Part shown: one piece after another, positions 54,427 to 63,705 of the stretch
Numbering within the stretch: position 1 is the stretch's first letter
Layout of the letters: every line of letters begins with the position of its first letter
NCBI RefSeq assembly: GCF_000286075.1
Contig: NZ_AJTZ01000005.1
Span: forward strand, 310,001-374,000
Length of the DNA: 64,000 bases
Direction: 5' to 3'
DNA from: Streptococcus ratti FA-1 = DSM 20564
GTDB lineage: Bacteria; Bacillota; Bacilli; Lactobacillales; Streptococcaceae
Position numbers and translations under genes: made by a program
Notes under the pieces: model-generated
What the model was told of the DNA's origin: nothing
Database searches by the model: none
Seen by the model: only the letters and a program-made list of their open reading frames with translations

Positions 54427-56618
54427 TAATTAATCCTCTTTTCTAAGCGTTTTGCCAGGCGTGTCAAGAGTGTAATGATTACAAGATACATCAAAGCAAG
54501 AATGGCATACATGCGGAATGATTGGTAGTTGCGGGCGATGATAATTTTGCCGGCTTGGAAAAGCTCAATCAGTCCGATGGCTGAGATAATGGTTGTATCT
54601 TTAAGCGAGATAACAAATTGATTGATGAAGTTGGGCAGCATCATTTTAAAGGCCTGCGGCAAAATAATTTTTTGCATGGTTGTCTTGTAGGAAATACCCA
54701 AACTGCGGCTGGCTTCCATTTGCCCAATTGGAACAGCTTCAATACCGCCGCGGACAATTTCAGCTATATAAGCACCGCCATTTAGAGTCAGAGCGATGGT
54801 ACCTGCTACGAAGTCGTTGATTGGACTTTGGTGGCCGGTAATAGACTCAATCAGGTTAGGAATTCCCCAGAAGATAAAGGCCGCGACAATCATCAGCGGA
54901 ATACCGCGCACGACATCAACAAAAATGGCAGCAATAACACGCAATGCTTTGTAAGGGCTGACACTCATCATACCAAAGAGAATGCCGACAATCAGAGCAA
55001 GACCGAATGAAAGAAGGGCTAAACTCAGGGTTGTTCCAAGGCCGGATAAGAGCTGTTTATAATTGTTGGTAATCAAGCCCCAAATGGTTGATTCATTGAC
55101 AGCTGATTCTGATTTATCCTTTTGCTTATCATCAGACAGGTATTTATTGATAATTTTATCGTACTGACCTGATTTTTTTAGGGCTGCCAAACCGTTGTTA
55201 AACATTTGAATGAGCTCAGGATTATTGCCTTTTTTAACGGCAAAGCCATATTCGCCAGATTTTTCACCCGGAATCGGTGTTTCAAAATGACGTCCTTGCT
55301 GGATAGCGTATTTAAGCACAGCTTCATCATCCATGAGTGCATAGATAGAACCGGAATTCAGACTATCATACATGGTTGAAGCTTCATCAAATGATTTCAA
55401 GGAATAACCATACTTATCTTTGTTTTTTTCCAGAAAGGCGTAAGAAGCAGTTCCGTTTTTGGCACCCACTTTTTTGCCTTTTAAATCCTTGTAAGACACT
55501 ACGTCGCTTCCTTTACGGACAGCAAGCAAGGTATTTGAAGTGTAGTAAGGATCTGAAAAATCGAAAATTTTCTTGCGCTCATCGGTAATAGACATCCCCG
55601 CCATAACGGCGTCTGCCTGACTGGCTTGGACAGTATTGAGAGCTGCATCGAAACCAGGATTTTCGGTTTTGATATTAAAGCCCTGCTGTTTAGCAATGGC
55701 CTTAATCAGCTCGACATCAATTCCAACGTATTTACCAGCATCATTTTGGAATTCAAATGGTGCAAAGGAAGAATCCATGACAATCTTATAGCTGCTTTTA
55801 ACAGGTTTTGCCTTTGCTTTGGCATTGCCAGTACCAGTACTTTGAGATTTACTGGTATCAGCAGAAGCAGACTTAGAAGAAATCCACTTGTTCATGATTT
55901 CATCATAAGTACCATCAGCCTTCATTTGCTTTAAGGCTTTGTTGAAATCTTTGATGAGGTATTCATACTTGCTGCCTTTTTTGACGGCGAAGGCAAAGCT
56001 GCCGATAGGTTCGCCGTCCATTTCGATACGGAGATTTTGCCCCTGACTGATAGCGTATTGAGCAACGGGTTTATCATCCATAACCGCATCAACAGAAGCC
56101 GACTCTAGGCTGTTGTACATAGAATCGCCAGTGTCAAAGGACTTAATCTTAAAATCGTATTTATCCTTATTTTTTTCAAGGAAACTTTGCGCTGCTGTTC
56201 CGTTTTTAACACCAACGGTTTTTCCTTTTAGCTGACTGTATTTGGTAATTTTGTCCTTTTTGCGGGTAACGATGACAATTTTAGTATCATAGTAGGTATC
56301 TGAAAAAGTAAAGACCTTCTTACGCTCTTTAGTAACAGTTGTTCCTGCCATCAGGGCATCTGCCTGACCGGACTGAACGGCATTGACCGCCGCATCAAAG
56401 CCAGGAAAGGTCATCTTATAATCCCAGCCGCTGATTTCAGCCACTTTTTTAATAATATCTACATCAATGCCCTTGTAAACTTGGTCACTGTCCTTAAATT
56501 CAAATGGTGCATAAGTGGAGTCTGAAACAATCTTAATCGTATCAGCAGAAACTTTTGCGCCAAACATAAAAGCCAGTGTTAAAAATGCTGTCATAAGAGC
56601 AATTATCTTTCGCTTCAT
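54426..56618 (-). CDS. glnP: GlnP-type fusion: two substrate-binding domains plus permease
   Basis: A 730-residue protein with a signal peptide (about 1-25) and two consecutive periplasmic-binding-protein-fold domains (about 26-250 and 277-500). Each shows the KIVxDSxxAPFEF start and GxDVxLIKxIA, and they are joined by a Ser/Ala/Lys linker. The membrane domain (about 515-725) has an EAA-type loop, [20 protein letters not shown]. This is the layout of Lactococcus GlnPQ, where the two domains bind glutamine, glutamate or asparagine with different affinity. It works as a homodimer with GlnQ. The promoter is at 56647-56675. Confidence 0.93.
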   Translation of the reverse strand: MKRKIIALMTAFLTLAFMFGAKVSADTIKIVSDSTYAPFEFKDSDQVYKGIDVDIIKKVAEISGWDYKMTFPGFDAAVNAVQSGQADALMAGTTVTKERKKVFTFSDTYYDTKIVIVTRKKDKITKYSQLKGKTVGVKNGTAAQSFLEKNKDKYDFKIKSFDTGDSMYNSLESASVDAVMDDKPVAQYAISQGQNLRIEMDGEPIGSFAFAVKKGSKYEYLIKDFNKALKQMKADGTYDEIMNKWISSKSASADTSKSQSTGTGNAKAKAKPVKSSYKIVMDSSFAPFEFQNDAGKYVGIDVELIKAIAKQQGFNIKTENPGFDAALNTVQASQADAVMAGMSITDERKKIFDFSDPYYTSNTLLAVRKGSDVVSYKDLKGKKVGAKNGTASYAFLEKNKDKYGYSLKSFDEASTMYDSLNSGSIYALMDDEAVLKYAIQQGRHFETPIPGEKSGEYGFAVKKGNNPELIQMFNNGLAALKKSGQYDKIINKYLSDDKQKDKSESAVNESTIWGLITNNYKQLLSGLGTTLSLALLSFGLALIVGILFGMMSVSPYKALRVIAAIFVDVVRGIPLMIVAAFIFWGIPNLIESITGHQSPINDFVAGTIALTLNGGAYIAEIVRGGIEAVPIGQMEASRSLGISYKTTMQKIILPQAFKMMLPNFINQFVISLKDTTIISAIGLIELFQAGKIIIARNYQSFRMYAILALMYLVIITLLTRLAKRLEKRIN

Positions 56619-56646
56619 GTTCGTACTCCTTAATAAAAATTACTTT

Positions 56647-56675
56647 ATTATACCAAACATTAGGTATTTAAGCAA
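56647..56675 (-). promoter_or_regulatory. glnPQ promoter
   Basis: On the minus strand TTGCTT (56675-56670) and perfect TATAAT (56652-56647), 17 bp apart, about 30 bp before the ATG. Confidence 0.7.
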
Positions 56676-56750
56676 ACTTTAAGATATTAATGTGTCAGGT
56701 TTTCTGACATACACAGTGAGGCTTTTCGCTCTTAATTTTTTATCAGAATA

Positions 56751-56759
56751 TGTTAGAAT
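56751..56759 (+). promoter_or_regulatory. uvrB promoter, extended -10
   Basis: TGTTAGAAT with CTTAAT about 17 bp upstream, 18 bp before the uvrB ATG. I saw no clear LexA/HdiR box. Confidence 0.4.
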
Positions 56760-56776
56760 GAAAAAGAGGTAAAAAC

Positions 56777-58768
56777 ATGATTGATAAAGTTGAAAACAAT
56801 AGATTTAAATTAGTTTCTAAATACCAACCATCAGGAGATCAGCCAGAGGCTATTGAAGCTTTGGTGGATAATATCGAAGGCGGTGAGAAAGCACAGATCC
56901 TGATGGGAGCAACCGGTACAGGCAAGACCTATACCATGAGCCAGGTTATTCAAAGGGTCAACAAACCGACCTTGGTCATCGCCCATAATAAGACGCTTGC
57001 TGGTCAGCTTTACGGGGAATTTAAGGAATTTTTCCCTGATAATGCCGTTGAGTACTTTGTATCTTACTACGACTATTACCAGCCAGAAGCTTATGTGCCG
57101 TCCAGTGATACCTATATTGAAAAAGATAGTTCAGTCAATGATGAGATTGACAAACTCCGCCACTCAGCAACATCATCCTTGCTTGAGCGCAATGATGTCA
57201 TTGTTGTCGCATCTGTTTCTTGCATTTACGGTTTAGGTTCGCCTAAGGAATACGCTGACAGTGTTGTCAGCCTGCGGCCCGGGCAGGAGATTTCTCGTGA
57301 CCGGCTCTTAAATGACTTGGTGGCTATTCAGTTTGAGCGTAATGATATTGATTTTCAGCGCGGTCGCTTTCGTGTGCGCGGTGATGTGGTGGAGATTTTT
57401 CCAGCCAGCCGTGATGAACACGCCTTTCGTATCGAATTTTTCGGCGATGAAATTGATCGCATTCGTGAAATTGAAAGTCTAACCGGCCGTGTTCTCGGTG
57501 AGGTTGACCACCTAGCTATCTTCCCGGCCACTCATTTCATGACCAATGACGAGCACATGGAGATTGCTATTGCAAGAATCCAAGAGGAGCTCAAAGAGCA
57601 GCTCAGACTCTTTGAATCAGAGGGCAAGCTCTTAGAAGCGCAGCGATTAAAACAAAGAACCGACTACGACATCGAAATGCTGCGGGAAATGGGCTATACC
57701 AATGGTGTTGAAAACTATTCCCGCCATATGGACGGCAGAACTGAAGGTGAGCCGCCTTATACGCTTTTAGACTTTTTCCCTGAAGATTTTCTGATCATGG
57801 TCGATGAAAGTCACATGACCATGGGACAGATTAAGGGAATGTATAATGGCGACCGCTCGCGTAAAGAGATGCTGGTCAATTACGGCTTTCGTCTTCCGAG
57901 TGCCTTGGACAACCGTCCCTTGCGCCGGGAAGAATTTGAAAGTCATGTTCATCAGATTGTCTATGTCTCAGCAACGCCGGGAGATTACGAACTTGCGCAG
58001 ACAGACACGGTCATTGAGCAAATTATTCGTCCGACTGGTCTCTTGGATCCGGAAGTAGAAGTACGGCCGACCATGGGGCAGATGGATGATTTGTTGGGCG
58101 AAATTACTAGGCGTGCCGAAAAGGGTGAGCGGGTCTTTGTCACAACTCTGACTAAGAAGATGGCAGAAGACCTGACGGACTATCTCAAGGAAATGGGGGT
58201 CAAGGTCAAATATATGCACTCAGACATCAAGACCTTGGAACGTACTGAGATTATCCGTGACCTGCGTCTGGGCGTTTTTGATGTGCTTGTAGGGATTAAT
58301 TTGCTGCGCGAAGGAATTGACGTCCCAGAGGTCAGCTTAGTAGCTATCCTTGATGCGGACAAGGAAGGCTTCCTGCGCAATGAACGCGGTCTTATCCAGA
58401 CCATTGGCCGGGCTGCCCGTAACAGCGAGGGTCATGTTATCATGTATGCTGACACCATGACTCAGTCCATGCAAAATGCTATTGATGAGACCCACCGCCG
58501 CCGTCAAATTCAAATGGCCTACAACGAAGAACACGGCATTATTCCGCAAACCATCAAGAAAGATATCCGCGACCTTATCGCCATCAGCAAATCAACGGGC
58601 AGCGATGTAACAGAAGAAACCATTGATTACAATGCTATGACCAAATCTGAACGCCAAGAAACTATCAAAAAGCTGCAAAAACAAATGCAGGAAGCCGCCG
58701 AGCTGCTTGACTTTGAGCTGGCTGCCGAGATCCGCGATATGGTGCTGGAGCTCAAGGCTATGGATTAA
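56777..58768 (+). CDS. uvrB: UvrABC system protein B
   Basis: A 663-residue helicase-like DNA-damage verification protein of nucleotide excision repair. Walker A is [10 protein letters not shown]. The damage-probing beta-hairpin lies in [25 protein letters not shown] sequence. Motif II is MVDESHM, and the later helicase motifs are [32 protein letters not shown] and QTIGRAARN. The C-terminal UVR domain (about 625-660) contacts UvrC. GAGGT lies upstream of the ATG. Confidence 0.97.
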   Translation: MIDKVENNRFKLVSKYQPSGDQPEAIEALVDNIEGGEKAQILMGATGTGKTYTMSQVIQRVNKPTLVIAHNKTLAGQLYGEFKEFFPDNAVEYFVSYYDYYQPEAYVPSSDTYIEKDSSVNDEIDKLRHSATSSLLERNDVIVVASVSCIYGLGSPKEYADSVVSLRPGQEISRDRLLNDLVAIQFERNDIDFQRGRFRVRGDVVEIFPASRDEHAFRIEFFGDEIDRIREIESLTGRVLGEVDHLAIFPATHFMTNDEHMEIAIARIQEELKEQLRLFESEGKLLEAQRLKQRTDYDIEMLREMGYTNGVENYSRHMDGRTEGEPPYTLLDFFPEDFLIMVDESHMTMGQIKGMYNGDRSRKEMLVNYGFRLPSALDNRPLRREEFESHVHQIVYVSATPGDYELAQTDTVIEQIIRPTGLLDPEVEVRPTMGQMDDLLGEITRRAEKGERVFVTTLTKKMAEDLTDYLKEMGVKVKYMHSDIKTLERTEIIRDLRLGVFDVLVGINLLREGIDVPEVSLVAILDADKEGFLRNERGLIQTIGRAARNSEGHVIMYADTMTQSMQNAIDETHRRRQIQMAYNEEHGIIPQTIKKDIRDLIAISKSTGSDVTEETIDYNAMTKSERQETIKKLQKQMQEAAELLDFELAAEIRDMVLELKAMD

Positions 58769-58800
58769 ATAAGATGAAAAGAATTCTTTAAGTTAAAAGA

Positions 58801-58932
58801 ATGAGTTATTTAATAACACTCAGCAAACATGATTTATTCAGCAAATACTTTGGTGAAAAAGGCATGATTATTGTAGGCAGTCTCTTGAATTTTATAGGAT
58901 TAGCAGTAGCCGTCTATACGCATCAGGATTGA
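58801..58932 (+). CDS. Short membrane ORF, uncertain
   Basis: A 43-codon ORF (MSYLITLSKHDLFSKYFGEK) with a hydrophobic second half (MIIVGSLLNFIGLAVAV). It lacks a convincing ribosome site and directly precedes a broken CPBP gene, so it may be part of the same decayed locus. Confidence 0.3.
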   Translation: MSYLITLSKHDLFSKYFGEKGMIIVGSLLNFIGLAVAVYTHQD

Positions 58933-58941
58933 ACTAGGGAA

Positions 58942-59323
58942 ATGTTTCAAGTTAGGCAAAAACGGATTCTCTGGCTCTGCGCCATCTTGATTTTAGCTGC
59001 TGTCAGCCCGCCTTGGCATTATCATTGGAAAGATTTTCCGGTAAGCTATTATTTATTGTTCACAACAGTATCGGTTTTCTGGCAGGAATACCTTACTTTT
59101 GGTCTTTTGCAGCAGTATTTGCAGAAGAAATATCTTTTAGGTGGCTAATTGTCTTTCTCCCGCTCTTGTTTACATCGGGACATTTTCTTTACCTTGCAAC
59201 CAACCCATGATGGTCGTCTTGACTTTTGTAATGGCTATGCTTTTTACTTATTTGAGGGAAAAAACGCAGACCCTGCACTGGCTGATTTTCCTTCATTTAC
59301 TATTTTATTTTGTGATGGCTTAG
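58942..59323 (+). pseudogene. CPBP-family protease gene, frameshifted
   Basis: The first frame (58942-59148) has two hydrophobic helices and WQEYLTFGLLQQYLQKKYL, resembling the EExxxR region but degenerate. It stops at 59146. The following frame (from about 59141) continues with hydrophobic CPBP-like sequence, MVVLTFVMAMLFTYLREKTQ then HWLIFLHLLFYFVMA, to a stop at 59323. Key Glu and Asn residues are missing, so the product would be inactive even if joined. Confidence 0.55.
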
Positions 59324-59519
59324 AGAAGCATTTTAGCATCAAAAAAATGTTTTTGCAAATAGGTGGAAAACACTGTGAAATAAAGGAATTATGCAAAATG
59401 CTACGGAAAGTAGCGATAGTTTTGGTGAATGTTATCAGTAGTTGCTTGTTTGCCTTCTTTCTTTTGATTAAACTTGGAGTGTTCATCAGCAACAAATGAT
59501 TTTTAGGAGGAAAATGAAG

Positions 59520-60404
59520 ATGACATTTGAAGCACGCTTGCGTGATTATCGTAAACAATTAGGGTTATCGCAAGAGAAATTAGCAGAGGAACTCCATATT
59601 TCCAGACAAGCTATTACCAAGTGGGAATCGGGAGCAGGAACACCAGACATTGCCAATTTAATGGCTCTTTCTGACTTCTTTCAGATCTCAATAGACCAAC
59701 TACTCTTTGGAAAAGAAGCAAATGGACAATCGAAAGATTTTCGTTATGAAAGCAGTACGGAATATGATATTGATGGAAAAAAAGATTTTGATATGCACTT
59801 AGGCGGTGCCTATCAGGTTAGTCTGCAAGCTATAGAGAGCGAAAAAGTTAAGGTCAAGCTTCTCAGCAATAACTTAAATCAGTTGGAAGAATTCTTTAAA
59901 ATTAAAATTGACGATGTTAAAAATAGCATTGATATTGATTTAAATAGGCTGGGGGATATGACAGAAGCTATTGCCAAGGAAAATTTAAGAATTGAAATCC
60001 TCCTGCCGGAAAAATACCTTGGGAAAATAGAACTTGCAGTCAACGCTCAAGAATTGCTGCTGACTAATATTTGCAGTCATCGTTTTGAACTGAGCGGAAA
60101 AGTTTCAGCGATTACTGTTGATGGCGGTGTCGGCGCAATGGAATTTGACAGTAATCTTGATATGTTTGTTAAGATTTTGTCTCATCAAGGTGAGATTGCT
60201 CTCAATCAGCTTTCGGCAACATCCAAGATTCAAGTGCCTAGAGATTATGTTTTCCAAGCTGTTAAAAAAGGGCTTGCCACCAAAATATTCTTTGAAGAAA
60301 ATGGGAAAACAAGCGATGACTTTTCTATCCAAGATTGTGAAAATATCCTCGAATTAAATGGTTTTAAAAGCGAACTGGTTATTTCAAGAAATTTAAATGA
60401 TTGA
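59520..60404 (+). CDS. XRE-family regulator with beta-rich C-terminal domain
   Basis: A 294-residue protein. The N-terminal HTH_3 domain (about 1-62) is RLRDYRKQLGLSQEKLAEEL plus the recognition helix ISRQAITKWESGAGTPD. A linker leads to a C-terminal domain of about 200 residues with repeated short strands (DIDLNRLGD, LLLTNICSHRFELSGKVSAI, TVDGGVGAMEFDSNLDMFVK). This resembles the DUF4097-type right-handed beta-helix found behind XRE regulators in Firmicutes. Of the two close ATGs, 59520 has AGGAGG at 9 nt and is preferred. It probably senses an envelope or ligand signal. Confidence 0.75.
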   Translation: MTFEARLRDYRKQLGLSQEKLAEELHISRQAITKWESGAGTPDIANLMALSDFFQISIDQLLFGKEANGQSKDFRYESSTEYDIDGKKDFDMHLGGAYQVSLQAIESEKVKVKLLSNNLNQLEEFFKIKIDDVKNSIDIDLNRLGDMTEAIAKENLRIEILLPEKYLGKIELAVNAQELLLTNICSHRFELSGKVSAITVDGGVGAMEFDSNLDMFVKILSHQGEIALNQLSATSKIQVPRDYVFQAVKKGLATKIFFEENGKTSDDFSIQDCENILELNGFKSELVISRNLND

Positions 60405-60454
60405 ATGCTAACTATCTCATAATGGATATTATTAAAAACATGAAGGAGTTTTCT

Positions 60455-60919
60455 ATGTCCCGTTCAGAAAAGGTCATTCTAACCAATATGTGCTTAGTTG
60501 AAGATGGAAAGGGTAATATTCTTATACAGTTTCGCGACCCTAAGCGCTACACTTGGTCAGGAGCTGCTCTGCCCGGCGGGCATGTCGAAGCTGGAGAATC
60601 TCTGCACGCTTCGGTTGTTCGTGAGATTTTTGAAGAGACCGGCCTGACCATTGCCAATCCCAGTTTGGTTGGCATGAAGCACTGGCATACCAAAGAAGGT
60701 ATTCGTTATCTTGTCTTTTTGTATCGAACTCACGAATTTAAAGGGGAAATTCGCTCATCGGAGGAGGGAGAAGTGCGCTGGATAGCGCGTGAAGAATTGC
60801 CTCATATAAATCTGGCTTATGATTTGCTCAATTTGCTGCGCGTCTTTGAGGAAGATGAGCTCTCGGAACTTTTTTACAGTGAGCGTTTGCAGGATGACTT
60901 TGTCAGAGAATTTTGGTAA
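60455..60919 (+). CDS. NUDIX hydrolase (MutT-like)
   Basis: A 154-residue NUDIX protein. The Nudix box GGHVEAGESLHASVVREIFE-type sequence is complete, with the metal-binding EIFEET. It is preceded by the substrate face FRDPKRYTWSGAALPG. Family members cleave oxidised or non-canonical nucleoside triphosphates. The start at 60455 has AAGGAG 9 nt upstream; in-frame upstream ATGs lack a site and overlap the regulator gene. Confidence 0.85.
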   Translation: MSRSEKVILTNMCLVEDGKGNILIQFRDPKRYTWSGAALPGGHVEAGESLHASVVREIFEETGLTIANPSLVGMKHWHTKEGIRYLVFLYRTHEFKGEIRSSEEGEVRWIAREELPHINLAYDLLNLLRVFEEDELSELFYSERLQDDFVREFW

Positions 60920-60993
60920 TAGTTTTTTAGCTGTTTAAGCTAATAGCGAAGTGGACTAAGATATAATGTTTTTGGATTTTTATAAAAAAATGC

Positions 60994-61022
60994 TTGACAA
61001 ATGCATAAATATGAAATATAAT
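60994..61022 (+). promoter_or_regulatory. Perfect consensus promoter of the first binding-protein gene
   Basis: TTGACA (60994-60999), 17 bp, TATAAT (61017-61022), 37 bp upstream of the ATG. The spacer is AT-rich and contains ATAAATAT, a possible operator half-site. Confidence 0.85.
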
Positions 61023-61059
61023 AATCCTATCTTAATAAAATTAGAAATTGAGGATTGTT

Positions 61060-61875
61060 ATGAAAATAGTTAAAAAAGTTTTAGTAGGAGCTCTTACCGC
61101 TTTATCGCTGATCAGTCTTGCTGCCTGCAGCTCTTCATCCAAGGATGATTCTGTAAAAAAGATCGAAGACAAAGGGAAGCTTGTTGTTGCCATGAATCCT
61201 GAGTTCGCTCCGTTTGAATTCAAGACATTGGTTAATGGCAAAGATACCATCGTCGGAGCAGATGTTGAGATTGCTAAGGCTATTGCCAAAGAATTGGGTG
61301 TAAAAGTAGAATTTTCAGCCATGTCTTTTAACAATGTCCTGTCAAGTGTTCAGTCAGGTAAGGCTGATATTGCTATTTCAGGCATTTCGGCAACCAAAGA
61401 GCGTCAAAAGGTTTATGATTTCTCAGAAACTTATTACGAATCTGTTAATGTGGTGATTGTCAAAAAATCTGAGTTGGCAAAATATAAGAAAACTGATTCC
61501 CTGAAGGGTCTCTCCGTAGCCACTCAAAAGGGAAGCATTCAGGAAGATGTTGCCAAGAAACAATTGACAGGTGCTAAAATTATCTCTCTCGTTCAAAATG
61601 GTGAAATGATTAACGAATTAAAATCTGGCCAAGTTAACGGCGTTGTTTTAGAAAAGCCGATTGCAGAAGGCTATGTTGCTAAAAACAGCGATTTGGCTAT
61701 TGCCCAAATCAAATTAAAATCCGGAGCATCTGATTCTTATGCTGTTGCCATGCCTAAGGGAAGCACCTCTCTTAAGAAAAGGGTGGATAAGGTCATCAAG
61801 AAGCTTAAGAAATCTAACAAAATTGATGCTTTTGTCAAAGAGGCCTATAACTTATCTGTTTCCAGCAAAGAATAA
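61060..61875 (+). CDS. Amino-acid ABC transporter substrate-binding lipoprotein 1
   Basis: A 271-residue lipoprotein. The signal peptide ends in the lipobox SLAAC (Cys about 22), followed by a SBP_bac_3 domain with KLVVAMNPEFAPFEF, GADVEIAKAIAKELGVK, NNVLSSVQSGKADIAISG and KERQKVYDFSETYY. It captures a polar amino acid at the outer membrane face. The ATG at 61060 has TTGAGGA upstream. No ATPase or permease gene adjoins, so it must work with a transporter elsewhere. It is closely similar to the protein at 62290. Confidence 0.92.
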   Translation: MKIVKKVLVGALTALSLISLAACSSSSKDDSVKKIEDKGKLVVAMNPEFAPFEFKTLVNGKDTIVGADVEIAKAIAKELGVKVEFSAMSFNNVLSSVQSGKADIAISGISATKERQKVYDFSETYYESVNVVIVKKSELAKYKKTDSLKGLSVATQKGSIQEDVAKKQLTGAKIISLVQNGEMINELKSGQVNGVVLEKPIAEGYVAKNSDLAIAQIKLKSGASDSYAVAMPKGSTSLKKRVDKVIKKLKKSNKIDAFVKEAYNLSVSSKE

Positions 61876-61919
61876 GAAAATGCTTTTTTGAGATAAACTT
61901 TCATGAACTATCACGATAC

Positions 61920-61956
61920 CCTTCGGCAGGTGCTTGCGGATCTGCTGAAGGTTTTT
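61920..61956 (+). terminator. Terminator after binding protein 1
   Basis: CCTTCGGCAG/CTGCTGAAGG, 10-bp stem (one G-U), 12-nt loop, five T residues. Confidence 0.85.
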
Positions 61957-62289
61957 AATTAATGGCAGCCTGACTTGCCTGTCCTTAATTTCTTGGCATT
62001 GACAAGTACCTATTTATTAAGTATTATCATTAGTAGGAAAAATAAGGAAGTCATACTGGAATTCACGTTTTAGAGTGGAAGAATGGCTGAATATTCATGA
62101 AAAGGAGGCTCTCTATGCTATTACCGGTGTGTCTGTCTCAGCTTTGATCATGGAGGCGTTTTTTGGCTGGTACACCAAGAAAGGATATTTTTAAATGGGC
62201 TCTATCAAAATTACCTCAGTGTTTGGGAGATTTTGATTAATAAAGGTTATAAATGTTATAACAGACTTATCAAATAGAAAAGAGAAAAA
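61957..62289. other. Spacer between the two binding-protein genes, with a decayed ORF
   Basis: About 330 bp. One plus-strand frame (about 62050-62191) is open and protein-like, reading RFRVEEWLNIHEKEALYAIT then SALIMEAFFGWYTKKGYF, but it has no start. It may be the remnant of a gene between the duplicated binding proteins. I do not recognise it. Confidence 0.4.
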
Positions 62290-63102
62290 ATGACATTAAA
62301 AAAATTATTGCTGACTTGCTTAAGCCTTTTGGCTGTGATTGCTCTGACTGCCTGCGGCGCTTCAAATGCAAAAGACATGCAGGATAAAGTGAAAGAGAAG
62401 AAGAAAATTGTTGTTGCTGTCAGTCCGGACTATGCTCCCTTTGAATTCAAGGCTCTGATTGACGGGAAAGATACCGTTGTCGGCGCTGATATCGAACTGG
62501 CTAGGGCGATTGCTGATGAGCTGGACGTCAAATTGGAAATCTCATCCATGAGTTTTGACAATGTTCTCTCCAGTTTAAAGACAGGAAAGGCTGATATCGC
62601 CATTTCCGGTCTGTCCTATACTAAGGAACGTGCCAAGGTTTATGATTTTTCAGATGCTTATTACGAGACTGAAAATGCTATCTTAGTCAGAAAGTCTGAT
62701 TTTAATAAATACACATCGCTGGCTGCTTTCAACAAGGCCAAGGTTGCTGTGCAAAAAGGAACCATTGAAGAAGGACTGGCAAAAGACCAATTGAAGAAGT
62801 CGAATATTACTTCTCTGACTTCCATGGGTGAAGCTGTTAACGAACTGAAATCAGGACAAGTTGATGCTATTGATTTGGAAAAACCGGTAGCAGAAGGTTA
62901 TATTTCTCAAAACAGCGATCTTGTTCTTGCGAAAGTTGCCCTGAAAACAGGTGAAGGCGATGCCAAAGCCGTTGCACTGCCAAAGGACAGCGGCAAATTA
63001 GTTAAGACAGTTAACAAGGTTGTTAAAAAGCTTAAAAAGGAAGGTAAGTATAAACAGTTTATCAGCGATGCAGTTAAATTGACCGGGCAGCAAATTGACT
63101 AA
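62290..63102 (+). CDS. Amino-acid ABC transporter substrate-binding lipoprotein 2
   Basis: A 270-residue SBP_bac_3 lipoprotein with lipobox ALTAC (Cys about 22). KKIVVAVSPDYAPFEF, GADIELARAIADELDVK, NVLSSLKTGKADIAISGLS and KERAKVYDFSDAYY parallel the first copy almost motif by motif, so the pair is a tandem duplication. Divergent ligand-site regions (ENAILVRKSDFNKY versus VNVVIVKKSELAKY) suggest different amino acids. No transporter partner is adjacent. Confidence 0.92.
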   Translation: MTLKKLLLTCLSLLAVIALTACGASNAKDMQDKVKEKKKIVVAVSPDYAPFEFKALIDGKDTVVGADIELARAIADELDVKLEISSMSFDNVLSSLKTGKADIAISGLSYTKERAKVYDFSDAYYETENAILVRKSDFNKYTSLAAFNKAKVAVQKGTIEEGLAKDQLKKSNITSLTSMGEAVNELKSGQVDAIDLEKPVAEGYISQNSDLVLAKVALKTGEGDAKAVALPKDSGKLVKTVNKVVKKLKKEGKYKQFISDAVKLTGQQID

Positions 63103-63171
63103 AAGGGACTTAATTTTGACTTTGGTTTTCAGCGGTCGTGAAAATAAATTTTAAAATAACCTGAAAATGTC

Positions 63172-63201
63172 TTGACATTTATTTCAACATTCTTGTATAA
63201 T
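63172..63201 (+). promoter_or_regulatory. rpsU promoter
   Basis: TTGACA (63172-63177), 18 bp, TATAAT (63196-63201), 48 bp upstream of the start. Confidence 0.75.
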
Positions 63202-63249
63202 GTTTAAGAACGTGTAAATGTTACAATGAAATTGAGGGGAGTGAGATAC

Positions 63250-63426
63250 ATGTCAAAGACTGTAGTGCGTAAAAATGAATCACTTGACGATGCTCTTCGT
63301 CGTTTCAAACGTTCTGTAACTAAAGCTGGTACACTTCAAGAATCACGCAAACGTGAATTCTACGAAAAACCTTCTGTAAAACGTAAACGTAAGTCAGAAG
63401 CAGCTCGCAAACGTAAAAAATTCTAA
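63250..63426 (+). CDS. rpsU: 30S ribosomal protein S21
   Basis: A 58-residue, very basic protein ([20 protein letters not shown]) of the small subunit that lies near the mRNA start region. It ends [23 protein letters not shown] at 9-10 nt fixes the start at 63250; the ATG 24 bp upstream overlaps that site. It is monocistronic between a strong promoter and a terminator. Confidence 0.97.
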
Positions 63427-63445
63427 AGTGATTATTAGTGAAAGG

Positions 63446-63469
63446 CTGAAACAAAGTTTCAGTTTTTTT
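63446..63469 (+). terminator. rpsU terminator
   Basis: CTGAAAC/GTTTCAG with a 3-nt loop and seven T residues. Confidence 0.85.
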
Positions 63470-63658
63470 ATTTTGCCTTCAATTCAGCTAAAATATTCTT
63501 TAGATATATCATAATAAAAAAGGACTGTTAAACAGGAAGCGTCTTTAAAAACAGCCAATAAAAAAAGACAGCCTCAATATTGAACCGTCCCCAAAAGTCA
63601 GATGAAAAATCTAACGATTGGAATCAGCACAGCAAGGACTGTCTTTGTTCAAAAAGAG

Positions 63659-63697
63659 AAGCAGCAGCTCAACGATTGTTTAATCGTGATTGCTTCT
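63659..63697 (-). terminator. Probable mscL terminator
   Basis: GAAGCA and TGCTTC form the outer stem, ACGATT and AATCGT the inner stem; on the minus strand it runs into CTTTTTG. Confidence 0.45.
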
Positions 63698-63705
63698 TGA
63701 TGTTT

